Part shown: positions 33,278 through 44,900 of the stretch, piece after piece
Position numbering within the stretch: position 1 is the stretch's first letter
Layout: each line of letters starts with the position of its first letter
Source: Trichodelitschia bisporula
Lineage: Eukaryota; Ascomycota; Dothideomycetes; Phaeotrichales; Phaeotrichaceae
Assembly: GCA_010356995.1 (NCBI GenBank)
Contig: ML996694.1
Location: 57,139-121,138 of the forward strand
Direction of reading: 5' to 3'
DNA length: 64,000 nt
Notes under the pieces: generated by a model
The model's input: only the letters and a program-made list of their open reading frames with translations
Told to the model about the DNA's origin: nothing
Database searches by the model: none
Translations under genes and position numbers: made by a program

Positions 33278-34430
33278 GGCGCGTGTGTGGACGATGGATT
33301 CAGGTTAGGGATAGTAGCATTCGCGATGGGGATGCGTGAAGTTGCAAAGGAATGTGGTGTTTGGAGTTGGGGATGTGGAGTGAGAAAGAAGAAGGCGAGC
33401 CGAGCGCGCCGCGCGAGGAAGTGACGTTGCGACGCTCTGTTTGCTGCTTGGCGTGGAAGATGCAAAGCTCATTGTGGCTGAAGGTTACTGGGGCGGTGCA
33501 TCGGTATGTGCGCTGTGGCGCTTTGACATCAAAATCGCAAGGCCAACATTTGTTTGCCTCAGGCTTTAAAGCTGCTTATGCCAAGAGCTCAACCCACATG
33601 CAACAAGAAGACAGGCCCAAAACACACGACGTCTTGAATGGCCTTTGTTCATGAAGTTACGGGTAAGACTTATGGGATGTCTTGCTCTATAGCCGTTGGA
33701 TCATCTGAGTACATCCGTACTCCGCACTCACCACTTTCCCCTTTGTGCGGCGCATTGCAGCACTCCCGCTCAAGATATCTTCCCATATGGTATCGTGGGT
33801 ACACGGGATGGGAGGGGTACAGGTTGACTTGCAGCAGAACCTGGGTATCCGAACATGCGATAAGCGTGCATTAGATTCACTGAGCCTGGAGTAGCCAGGC
33901 GAAGGTAAGTCGATGTGGCTCATGGCGATGAAAAAGGTCCTTGTAAGAAGAGGTCAAAGAAGATCATGGGGTTTAATTCACGGGCATGAAGCCACAAAGT
34001 CGTGGGTAAGATGTTTGCGGCCTACGATATCCAGAAAAAAGCAGTAGGTATCAAAGATGGATGGATACTCAGAAGATCTGGCCTGCGATCGGCCAAAATC
34101 GTGCTCGAGATCGTGGCGTCTCATGGCGCCTGTGGCGGATCTCAACATGGCTGAGTCAGCAACGCGTCTCAAACGGATCCCCCCCCAGTTGCCGCGCCCT
34201 GCGCCCCCCTACCCGCCTGCCACTGGGACAAGTGGCACGAGCTCAAACCACTCACAACGTCTTGTCCCGACTTCCGACAGCCTCAACTCCACTTCATCCC
34301 TCTCCACACCCATCCTTTTCCCTCTCTGCTAACCCCATCTCGGCGCCTCCGGTCCCTCTCCCCAATTAACCCCGTGTTCCCTTCCCCGCATCACCCCCCC
34401 ACACCACCCGCCTCTCGGTTCCGGCCCGAG
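33278..34430. other. Divergent intergenic region, no supported gene
   Basis: About 1.15 kb between the starts of the Acinus-like gene (minus) and the Zn2Cys6 gene (plus). The last 170 bases are C-rich, like a leader. No small gene recognised. Confidence 0.5.
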
Positions 34431-36065
34431 ATGGTCGCTACACGACCGCCCCTGCCGCCGGGTGCCCGGAATCAGGTCCGCATCCGCGGCAAGAAACCCG
34501 ACATGATGTTGCAGTGCGCCTCACTCGAGGAACTCACAGGACTACTGCGGAACCGATTGGCGCAAGCTACCGAGTGCGGCGATTGGCCGGAGACCGTGCA
34601 TGTTCAATTCAAAGTCAGCCTGGACGCGATCCTCGGCGAAATAGCCGAAGTACATGGATACCTCCGCGACCTGTTCCAGGACTTCGTGGATGAGGCTGAA
34701 CGCCTCGGGGATGCCCACAAGGAGCAGGACCGTAAACCACCGGACGGTCCGCTGCACATTGAAGTCGCGCAGTTGTATGACAAGGACCTCAAGCTTCGAC
34801 GTCAGCGTGCCATCGCGCGGGTCATCGTCGATACCTTCCAGGGAGTAGATGGGTTCCGGTATTTCGAAAAAGAGGCCTGGAACACCAAACACTTTGATGG
34901 CTATCGGTTCAAATTCCACTGTCATGAGTCGCCGTTTGGTAGGGAGCGTGCGCTCAAGGCCTGTGCTTCTACCTCCAACAGTCTGCCAAGCGCTGAACAA
35001 ACAGACACCGAAGGTATGCTTTCCTTCATACCACACAGCTTCGCTTAACTTCTTCGCTCGCTTAGATCAATCTGTTATCGATTGCAAAGGAGCTATATAT
35101 GTCAAATTTTCTATATCTCAACACATCGTCGACGTAGTGTACCAACACTTTCCACTTCACGGAGAGCTTCCACTCGTCGCCGCCCTGAACAAGGCTTCGT
35201 TGCAAGCCGAAACAAGGCCTCAAGTGTAAGTCCAGCATGCTACTTAATGCTTCCCAGGTTGCAGCAATTGACTAGACCGTGTGCACGATTTCCTTAACCT
35301 CGTTTGCAAGTAGCCGTTAGCAATCTTTCATCGCCTCTAATCTCTCGATGTACCTTACTAGTGCGAACCGAGCAGACCGTGAGCTGCAGTGACTGGTCTA
35401 GTCAATTGCTGCACTGGTGATTCCTTCCAAGTCTAACGCACCCCAGTGAAGTCCCAGACCCGATTGTTTCTTACCAAACGCCGCCAGCCATCTACACGGC
35501 GCGCGCTGTGGAGAACGATAAAAAGGAGCTGAAGCGCAAGCGCCCGGCGAAGGGTCTCGGCTCGTCGGACGACACCCCGCCCCCAATCCGCGACGACGAC
35601 GACGACGACGATCTGGGCGACGCGTTCTGCCTGGCTCTCGTCTCCCCGACCTGGCAGCCCGACCCCGGCGACGGCGATTTCTACCGGCAAAGCGTCGTAA
35701 CGCGGAAGCCGCTTCTCGCCCGCCCTACCAAGAAGACAATGTCCAGGAGCGGTATCTCCAGCACGCCCCGGTCGGATTCTGATGGCGAATCGGCCAGTGG
35801 CTCGGCATATGATACCAAGAAGGACCGCAATAGGACGGCACTGAAAGCCCGATCCCTCGCCACGCCGGTTCTGACAACTGCAAAGGCGACGCAACATTCC
35901 CATAGGAAGCGCACGAAGACCGGGTGCTTCACCTGTCGCGCACGGAAGTTGAAATGCGACGAAGTGAAGCCGACGTGCACCCTCTGCGCGCGGAGCCGGG
36001 AGCCCCGGGATTGCGCCTACCCCGACGACGCCGAGGGGACGCCCGGCCCTCCGGTCAAACGCTAG
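34431..36065 (+). CDS. Zn2Cys6-cluster protein with unusual C-terminal position of the cluster
   Basis: Exons 34431-35013, 35066-35225, 35447-36065 (453 aa). Intron 1 is 52 nt; intron 2, at 221 nt, is unusually long for this window and could hide a microexon. Seen: helical N-terminal half (TGLLRNRLAQATECGDW, then LHGEL after the His pair); a possible zinc site FHCHE ... DCKGAIYVKFS ... YQHFPLH, whose C...C...H-x3-H order recalls WRKY-GCM1-type fingers (inference); an Asp-rich patch; and near residues 407-437 a complete Zn2Cys6 cluster with spacing C-x2-C-x6-C-x6-C-x2-C-x8-C followed by a short tail. Most fungal Zn2Cys6 factors carry the cluster at the N-terminus with a middle homology region, absent here. 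Likely a nuclear DNA-binding regulator; target unknown. Confidence 0.75.
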
Positions 36066-37532
36066 GGCGACATATCTGAGAAGGATTGGACACGATGGTA
36101 GGCCGGGCACGGGACAGGATCAATAGGAGTAAACGACTTGAACGAAACAACGACTTTCCTTGACCTCATATACGGAAGAACACGGGACGACTTGACATAT
36201 ATACCAAAAAGTGCGATTAGAGCGGCTCTTCCACTCCGAGAGACATGATTTTCGTTAAACGGTTTTGGGCTATGGACGGACTTGCGGCGGCGGATATTTG
36301 ACGAACTCGTGATACCTCTGGATCTTTCTCCACCGCGGGCGGGACGCTTGGATGATGACTCTGAAATGCGTTTGTTTTTGATGACGCGCATCGCAGTTTG
36401 CATGCGTGGTGTTGGCGGATGTTTGTTTTACCTTTACTGCGCTTGCGTTCGCGCCTGATTCCACTCTGCGTTTACGTTCTATTGTTGTCTCTTTACCTTG
36501 CGCGCTACTTGGTATTTTCCTAGCGATTCTTGGGTGGCTGTATGCTTGATTCACGCTCTGTACTGGCAAAAATGCGGAAATTGTCTGAGTATCGGTTCAT
36601 GCTGCGTTCTTGCGTGCCCTTTGTCTTCCTTATCGAAGTAGGATATCATGTTTGGCTGGTGGGCTGGCTACAATGATAGTATATTGTGGCAGGCTGGATG
36701 TGTCTCGAACGAATTCATGGCTAGTTTTGATGGGAACCCGTGGCGAGACGGCCTATTCCACCCTGATTAAGTGATAATGCGGAAAGGTGAATAGACCAAG
36801 GCATAGCCGTTCCCGGGACTGAGGAAGATCCGTCCGAGCCCAGGCCTATCCAGAAGTTAGGAACAGGTATGGCAGATGTGGTCATGAAAGGAGCATTGAT
36901 ATGTCGGGAGGCGCATACGGAGGTACTAAGGGTCATAATGTAATGAGCCATGATAGAAAGAAGGAGCAAAAAGGAGGACACTCGACATCCTGTATTTAAG
37001 TCTCGACAGTCTCCTCCTCTCCTCCTCTCCTCCTCTCCTCGTCTTCCACTTCAATCCTCAGTTCACACAGATGTTCTGCCTGTGCACGAGCCTTGCTCCC
37101 ATTATCGGCCCCTGAAGCTGTCCTTCGGCTTTCGCTGGCTTCGTGCCTTCGGAGTTCTTCAGACGTCATCATTCTTTGACTACATCGGCACGCGTTCAGA
37201 CTTCAAGCCGGAGCAATATGGAAGTGGGCGGCTAAGGCCAGGGGTTTCCCATTCACGGCCCTCGCTGACGTCGGTGACGTGGTTCCACCACGAACTCAAC
37301 GGTTATGCGTACCCATGGAGTGGAGACATCTCCGCTGCCGGATGATATCACGTACGACCTCAAACCCCTCCACCGCATATGTCCCCGACATGTGTTCGCC
37401 ACGGCATCCACCTCTGCCGCTCCCGCCTGGTATCGTACAAACCGCACATCGAATATACAGATCAGCCCGCCACGCCCGAGCCATACCTCCAATGCCCTCC
37501 CGCCGCGATCTTCCTCAACCACCGCCGATCAC
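36066..37532. other. Intergenic region between convergent genes
   Basis: 1.5 kb with no supported gene. A short imperfect CTCCTCTCCT microsatellite lies at about 37010-37043. Confidence 0.5.
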
Positions 37533-38076
37533 TCAAGGCACCTTCGTGCGTAACTGTATTCCATGCCACTCCTTAATATCGCTTTTCAGGATATCATTCA
37601 CAAGCCGGTGCTGCTTGATAACGGGTAATCCACGGAAGGCCTCTGCGGTGATGGCGACGGCGTACATGCTCCCGCAGCCGCCGCTTATGTCTTGGACCTG
37701 GCGCACCATCCCATTAGCACCGTCTTCCCCCAGGCAAGCCCACAAGCCAGGAATAGGCCCCAAGCGCACTACCCACCTCCAACGCAACCGGATCCAGCGC
37801 CTCCCTGAGCCGCAGAAATATCCCCCTCTCCTTATCGTCCAGATAGTCAGGGGGTTCAGGCGCCTGCACAGCGGCCGCCGCCTGGATTCGCTTCCCCGCG
37901 TTGAAGCGTCGTGTCTGAGTGCGGGGAGGGTTGCACAGGGCGGGGAAAGCTGCGGGTCGGGGTGCGGATGCGGATGCGACGAGGCATTGCGGGGTTGTGG
38001 TTCGGTGAGGGCGGGTGTAGAAGGGGGCCCGGCGGCAAGTAGTGAGGAAGCGGGTGGGGGCTCTAGAAGGGGCCAT
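37533..38076 (-). CDS. BOL3: Mitochondrial BolA-like protein (BOLA3 type)
   Basis: Two exons, 38076-37777 and 37697-37533 (154 aa). The 79-nt intron has donor GTGGGT and a GCTAAT branch, and the join reads PVALEV-QDISGGCGSMY, matching the family. Seen: Arg/Thr/Pro-rich N-terminus without acidic residues (about 1-60), consistent with mitochondrial import; BolA fold about 72-154 with Cys108 in GGCGSMY, KQHRLV at 128-133 and WHGIQLRT at 144-151. Family role: BOLA3/Bol3 works with monothiol glutaredoxin 5 and Nfu1 in late delivery of 4Fe-4S clusters to mitochondrial enzymes such as lipoyl synthase. The symbol is assigned by type, not by phylogeny. Confidence 0.88.
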
Positions 38077-40695
38077 TTTGGAGGTGATGGGGGAGAGATG
38101 ATGGTGTAGTTCAGAATTCTCGATGCAGAGGTCGTCGTCATACGGGTAAGCGGTTTGAGGGTCCGTGCACGGCGAGTGCTGCCGCGACTACGCCGTTAGG
38201 GCACGTGATATCGAGTCATCTCTTCAACGTTGACGTCGATTCGAGTTCACTTTGTTTCTTGATACTTCATCTCTTCGCAGATGAGCGTTCCTAGGCCGCA
38301 AGAACGGATGGCATATCCGCCATGACGTAGAGTAGTGAGCATCCACGCGCCCTCTCCGTCCCCTCACCACTTCCTAACAACGCCAGAACCACTCCCCGAT
38401 GCGCGGTCAAGCGCGTCGGATAACACTCCACCAAAAACACCCTCAAGCTTCCAGTCCAGGTCTTAAACCAAAATCCCAACCGATTTTGCATAAAGTGCTG
38501 GATTTCGCAACCCCACGTTGCCCGGACTCAACCCCGGCCATGCCTTCCCCGCATCCAGCAGCTTGCTGCAGCCACCTGCAGACATTAGATGAATAGCATT
38601 CATCGCCCCGCGCGCAGGACGCGCATCCCTTCCCTCTTAGGCCGCCATCGTTCGACACATTGCATACCGCTGGCATCTCCGCAGGGCCTGACACGGTTAC
38701 CTGCACGTTCCCCTCCCAGCCCGGGGACTTGCCTTGTGTAAGGAGGTTCACATGCCACAACAGGAATTCTAGGGATTGCGCAACAATGAGGGTTTCTGGA
38801 AGTGCGGAGTTTCGCCACTTGCTTCACCCCCCGTTCTGCCCCCGCCCTGCCATATGAGCTCATTTACACGCTCGCCGGGCTGGGGTAATATGCGATGCTG
38901 GGGGGGTGGAGGTTGCACAGCGTGTTGCTCCCTCGTCCTTCGTATAATTGCCTGCGAGGGCCCTGGCGAGAGGAGTTTGATGCTGGGCGAGCGGCGGGCC
39001 CCTGCTTAAGCGCTGGCGAGATGGAAGGGGTTATTCAGGATGTATGGCCCCCATGGGCACAATGAGCACGGTCGAAGTTCTCAGACTCCCCTGTTGCATG
39101 TTGCTGGGGGAGGAGATACTTCCTTAACTGTTCGTCAGGGGAGGGGGGAGATACAAGTACTTGGGTACTTATGGGCCAAGTACCCATTCATTTCGCTGGA
39201 GATGTGAGAGGCGGTATAAAACTCAGCGCTGGAGGGTCTTCATTCGGTCTCCACTGGATCGTGTAAGTGCCTCACACTTTGGATATGACGTATCTGCTTT
39301 CTCAAAGGTTCTTACTGTGAGCCTGGAACTCGCTGCTGGATACCATTGCCACTAATTTCACAGGCAATGAACGTCTAAGCATTCTAGAATACTCCACATG
39401 GAACCATACGACGTACTCCACGCGCGGATATTCGTTAGCATCACCATACGTCCAAGAATTTCGATATTCGGCCCTCGACCTCCCTCGCAACCACGCGCAG
39501 AATCAAACCCGCCTACTGGACACTCACTCAAGCGCGGCTTGCCCATCTCAACCCGTCCTCGCTTCATCTGCCCCGTCCCTCCATCCACAACACACGTTTC
39601 CCCAGCTATCCCCAGCCCAGACAAGCCCCGCTCCACGAAGCCCGTGGTACCAGAAGCTCACTCCCGTTGCGCAACCCCAACTCCCTCACGCTTGCCACGA
39701 GGAGGGCCCAACCGTTTACTCCACCATTCGCGATCCGCAGTCTTCAGACGTACAGGAAGCGTTTGTCCAACTCCGATCGACGGAACGCTTACTCTAACGT
39801 GGTATGGCAATCACTAGATCAAAGAACACGCTGACGGTTAGCACTCCCTTCGTGCCTCATCTGCGTGGTACGTTGCGTGGAAAATTCGAGATAGGTGGCG
39901 TAGACTGTGCGGTCGGTGGTGGTAGTGTCGATTCTCACTCCTTGTGGGAAGCTGCATGGTCGGTGTCGGCTAGACCTTTCTATCTCGGTGGGAAATTCCC
40001 TATCACGCACTTCTCACAGCAGAACTTCACGTCTAAACGTCGGGCCGGAACATGCTTCGCAAGCAGAGAATATACTCGCCAAGTACCGTCGCTGCTTTGC
40101 ATCATCCCATCCCATACCAAGCTCGAGTACCGTACGTAACAATCAAATCTCCATTCCCTTCCCCAGCCCTCTCACTCCATACCAACCCTCTCAACCCCCT
40201 CACCCATCCACAGCATCAAAAAATTCGCCCCGCATACGCCACGCACCTCAACAATGTCAATCCCCTCCCCGCCAGATTAATGATAAACCTCCGCACGGTA
40301 TTTCCCGCACCGTCGCCCATAACGCTGCCGATCGGCACGCCTCGTTCCCCAGACACCACGCCGGACCCCGTCCCGCATCGCGCCTACCGTAGAAGGACCA
40401 CACCCTCACCTCCACCTCCACCTCCACCCCCGTCTAACCCCAAGCCCCCGCCACATATTGCAAATTCCTAGCCACATCGCTAAAAATCGTTTGCTACGAA
40501 TCCGTAGTCAAGTCTCATGAAGGAATAGACGAGTGAATTAATGAATGAATCTCGATATCCACGAGAACATGTCAAGTCTGACGTGGCCCCACATCCCAAA
40601 AAAAAGCATTCACCCGGACTTTCGACCTCACGCCCCCCCGAGTCGCCTTCTCACACCTTCAACCTCCCTCCCTCCACGCAACATCCCCCCTCGCC
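38077..40695. other. Gene-poor interval, no supported gene
   Basis: 2.6 kb between the BolA3 start (minus) and the RNase H-like locus (plus). Pro/Thr/Ser-rich frames around 39400-40470 reflect C-rich composition and lack splice or family support. Confidence 0.5.
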
Positions 40696-41235
40696 ATGGA
40701 CACCAACTCCAACGCCGAAGATACGGACAACAGCCTCCCCGACCTCCTCCCAGCATCCCCCCCCCGGCCACACTCACCACCTCCAACGCGGAAGAGACGA
40801 CCACCACCCTCCCCGTCATCCCCCCCGCCACAGACACCAACTCCGACAACGACGAAGAGATGGACTCCGACTCCAACACCGACTCCGACTCCGACTCCGG
40901 CCTATTCCCCATCTTCCCCCCCCCGAGGATACGGGTACTACTACTCCGGGCGAAACATCCACACCGAAGACGTAGAAGAACACCCCTACGACGGCATCAT
41001 GGTCTGGTGGAAAGACCGGCAGCTCCTCGTCTACGCCGAAAAGCCAGTCTGGCCGGTGGAGACCCACGTCAACACCTGCAAAGGGTGCGGGTGGTTCTAT
41101 CTACACTGCCCCAAGCACGACGACATCCCGCTCACGCGCCGGCCGTGCCACCACAAGCGCGTCATTTTCGTCGCCGGGTCGTGTATTTCCGAAGACGATA
41201 CTAATGCTATAGTGGGGAATTGGGTTGCGATGGGC

Positions 41236-41292
<57 letters not shown>

Positions 41293-41994
41293 GGCCGCTG
41301 CTGCCGTCGTATTGGGGGCCGAGTCAGGGGCAGAAGGATCATTTTTCGAAGGGGTATAACCCAAGGAAGAAAAAGAAGTCTCAAGTGGTTGATGAAGACG
41401 ATGATGAAGAGGGGGACGAAGAGGACGAGGACGAGGAACCTGAGGATGATACCCTTGCCAAAGGCGTACCGTCGAAGCAGCGCGCGGTTCTGCTGGCCGT
41501 GCTTTACGGGCTGAATATCCAGATCCTGACGGAGGCGTTTGAGTTCGAGGAGGATGGGGAAAAGCTGAAGTCTGCGATGTGGATCGTGGCGACGGATTCG
41601 GAGTACGTCATGCGCGGGCTGACGGAGTGGCTGCCTAAGTGGAGGGTAAGGGCGTTTCGTGGTTTAAAACTATCTTGACTGACGAAATTAGTCCAAAAAA
41701 AATGATCAAGTGGGAAACCACGCCAGAAACCTTCAAGGGTGCGGATGGTAACCTCATTGAGAACGGAAACGTGTTCCTCAAGATTGAGCGGTTGCTCGAT
41801 GACTACGAGCACAGGGGAAAGCAGGTTAGTCTTTCACTATCCCGGGATTCAAGAGTCTGGAGCTAATACATGTAGATCGGTTTCTGGCAGATATCTCCAG
41901 CGAAAATACCCTTGCCAATAAGCTAGCGAGGAAAGGCGAATTCGAGGGGTCGTTCGAGGGCCCCCCGCCACCAGACATGTGCGTCCCTCAGTGA
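40696..41994 (+). pseudogene. RNase H-like gene with several homopolymer-associated frame breaks
   Basis: Pieces of one protein lie in different frames: MDTNSNAEDTDNSLPDLLP (start 40696), GIMVWWKDRQLLVYAEKPVW (about 41000), RVIFVAGSCISEDDTN (about 41160), AVLLAVLYGLNIQ then WIVATDSEYVMRGLTEWLPK (41480-41640), MIKWETTPETF (41702), IGFWQIS (41876) and NTLANKLARKGEFEG (41907-41950). The order matches fungal RNase H-like proteins (RNA-DNA hybrid nuclease fold). Introns at 41646-41691 and 41826-41875 look normal. Breaks coincide with G54 (41238-41291), A8 (41695-41702) and A4 (near 41904). Two of the expected acidic residues are missing: the first strand has VAGSC instead of a TDG-type motif, and RAVLLAV replaces RAE; Asp in ATDSEYV is kept. 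Either a decaying gene or consensus errors. Confidence 0.65.
41238..41291 (+). repeat. Poly-G tract, 54 consecutive Gs
   Basis: Counted directly: G from 41238 through 41291, flanked by GGGCCC on the left and TGGCC on the right. It sits inside the RNase H-like locus, where it would encode polyglycine. Confidence 0.95.
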
Positions 41995-44900
41995 GAGGAA
42001 AGAATCGGAAAAAGGGTGTTGCCATCACTTTGTATAAGCCCTTGGTTCTTGCTCGTGATGTTCGAGAGCCGGCCGCTATGATGGAGCCACAGCCTAAGCA
42101 CGTGCGCCTCCAATTTCCCCCTCAACATGTAGGCGAAATCTTCAACTGCTGTGCAACTACCACCGCAGATATTGAACCGCTAACGTCATGCCTCGCCCAC
42201 CGGACGCCTTCACAGTAAATGCCTCCCTAACACCCTAAACCACCGACCTAAATCCCCCCGCCCCATTTCACACCTTCGTACAAGGCGCACAACACGGTCC
42301 GCGCCCGGGACGCTAGCCCCGATGATCAGGTCCAGTCCAGTTCAAGTCAAGTCAGGGCGGGGAGGGAGTGCTCCATACGCGTGGCTAGCAGCGTGGATGG
42401 TGACATGTAGCTCGTGGTAAATGTACGTATCGTGGAGTATTCATGGGCCTGGAACGGGAGCAACCCGGGTTGGCGTGCTCCCCGCGTATACGAGTGCGGG
42501 GGCGAATCCTTGCATCTCGTATTGCCAGAATATTCTCACCGACTTCATTCATCTAGACACAATCAGAGCACACTATTCCCACGCCACCATCAATCCTCCT
42601 CTCCATCAATCCCCAAGCCAACCTCCATTCCCACGGTTCCACAACCCTCATCCAACCACAACTTAGCATCGGGTCCTCCTGCAGACGCCGTACAACATCC
42701 GGCCCCCCGCACACTGCCGACTTCCTATCTTGTGCGCCGCGACCGACGGCGAAACTCACCTCTTATGACACCATCAATTCACATTCGATCCGTAGAAACC
42801 AGCGGCAGGTAAAAGACAAACCACCCAAACTTGTAATCCCTCAGAAAACCACAATATCAACGCCGCCCATACATCCCCTCCATCCCGTCCTCACAATCCC
42901 ATCCCCACAACGGTACGTACCGCCCAGGCGGGAACGCGGCCCCACGCCCAGGCATCCCGCCCGCGAACAGTTTCCCGAGACCAGCGCCAGACGCCTAGCT
43001 TCCGTTTTCCAGGCCTAGTCCAGACCCCTTAGCAGCACGAGTACCATTGGCGCGCACTCCGCTGCAGTGGCGAGTGGCAAACAGTCCTCGCCCTCGCCAG
43101 TACGCGCTTGCGTTGCGCGGCGCTTCGCGGGGGCGGCCCCGCAGCGGCGTAAAGTCTAATTACGGTCCGCGCGGCGCGGGGCCCACATATAATGGGTCCC
43201 GATGGCCGCGGCGCGGCTTGGGGGTGGGGAGGGCGGTTCGTCGGTGAGATTTGGTTTTTGCCTATGGTGATGGGTGTGGAGGGGTGGAGATGATGCGGGG
43301 AGGTGGGGGAGTTCTGAAGTGAGTTCTCGGGTATTTGGGGTCGTTGCAGCTGTTGGTTAATGAGTGTAGATGGAAATACGCGGTTGCCCTAGGCGGGTCT
43401 GGTGGAGAACGGTTGAGTGGAAGTTTTCTCCACTCTGTCGACGTTCCCTACGTCGTCCTCGCCACTCTTGCGTAACACTTTCGCACGTCCTAGCTCAACC
43501 GCAGCCATGCCCGCAGTCTGCCGATACGCGATAGGAAAAATGCGTCTTCATGCCGTCGTGGCGATGGAAGCCGCCGAGAGAGTGGAGTCGACGACCCCGC
43601 CTGCCCCACCCCGCGCTCCCGACCCCGCCTGGAGCCCGCTGCTGTCTGGCTCCGCTATGCACCCCGCAGGCCGGGATCTATAATCTAGCTGGACGATGGA
43701 GGCGGGGCTTTTGTTGCTGGGACTGGGAGTGAGGGTGTTGAGATGGCGACGGTGGGTGGGTATTGAGGTCAGGGGGGTTGAGGTTGACGGGGGTTGTGGG
43801 GTGTGGGGTAGGAGGGGTGGGGTGTGGTTGGTGAAGATGGGGACTTTGTGGGCTTTTGGATGCGTTGGGGGATGGTGATGCGGGGTTGGTTCATGGTAGG
43901 TGAGTTTGACCGGTTGTTTTGACTGTGTTGCAGGCGATGGAGCTGCTCTGGCTGGTTGTAGTACCCGTACTCTTGCAGTTTACCTGCGAATACTAATGGG
44001 AGCATGCCTCAAGGCACATGTAGTGTCAACGAGTGCGGAGGGAAAGCATGAATGAAAGACGAAGAGCAAACGAAGGTGGAGACGGAGTCGCTCTTACCCG
44101 TATCGTGATACAAGGCAACGTATCCTCCTTCCTCCTTTTAACGAGAGTTCCCTCCGGCCTTGTCCTCCGTGGCTTCCCTAGATAAGAATGCTCTTTCCAT
44201 GAAGACGAATGCCCCTTCCCTTCGCCTACACCACGTACGATGTTTCTCTGGCAGCCGCAATGCATCCGCTTTGCATGGCCAAAGCTGATACAATATGGCC
44301 ATGTCCGATGGCGGAGGTGTCAACTCTCAGATGTTGCATTGTGTGTACGATACAGGAGTACGCCGGCCCGCATCACATCCGTGCTGCAGTTGCAAGCCCT
44401 TTGTGGAGGTAATATGTAGGTGAGTCCCCATGGCCTATTTTCGCCCCAAGGTCCGAGTTCACCGATGCCCTCCCCCAAAAATTTAGTACGAGAGCCATAA
44501 GGTAAATCCCCATGCCTCACATCCCACCTCAAGACCAGGAATGGCATGTCCGCAGGACGCCAAGCCCCATGCTGCCTATCAGACCAACCCCCGTAAAATG
44601 ACCTGCATCTGCATGCACCTCGCAGGCGCTGCAGGTAAGCGGCGATAAAGCAGTGCCCCGAGTCATATTTAAAGAGAAAAAAATGCCAAAGCACAAAGTA
44701 ATCCGGAGGCTCAGTCAACATGAATGTACATTTGCTGACATATTTCTACAGTCCTTACGCCCCGCAGCTGTGCCCCTCCAAATACCCCACCCATGACGTC
44801 GTGACAAGGCTGACCGTTGCTTTCGAGTATGGCCCGAATTGGCTAGCTTTGCCAAGATGGTTGCCTTGTTCGAACAAAGCAGGTGGGGCGAGGGATGGCG

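Noticed and set aside
41097-41384. Proline-rich frames on the minus strand over the poly-G tract
   Set aside because: Artefact of translating poly-C as polyproline.
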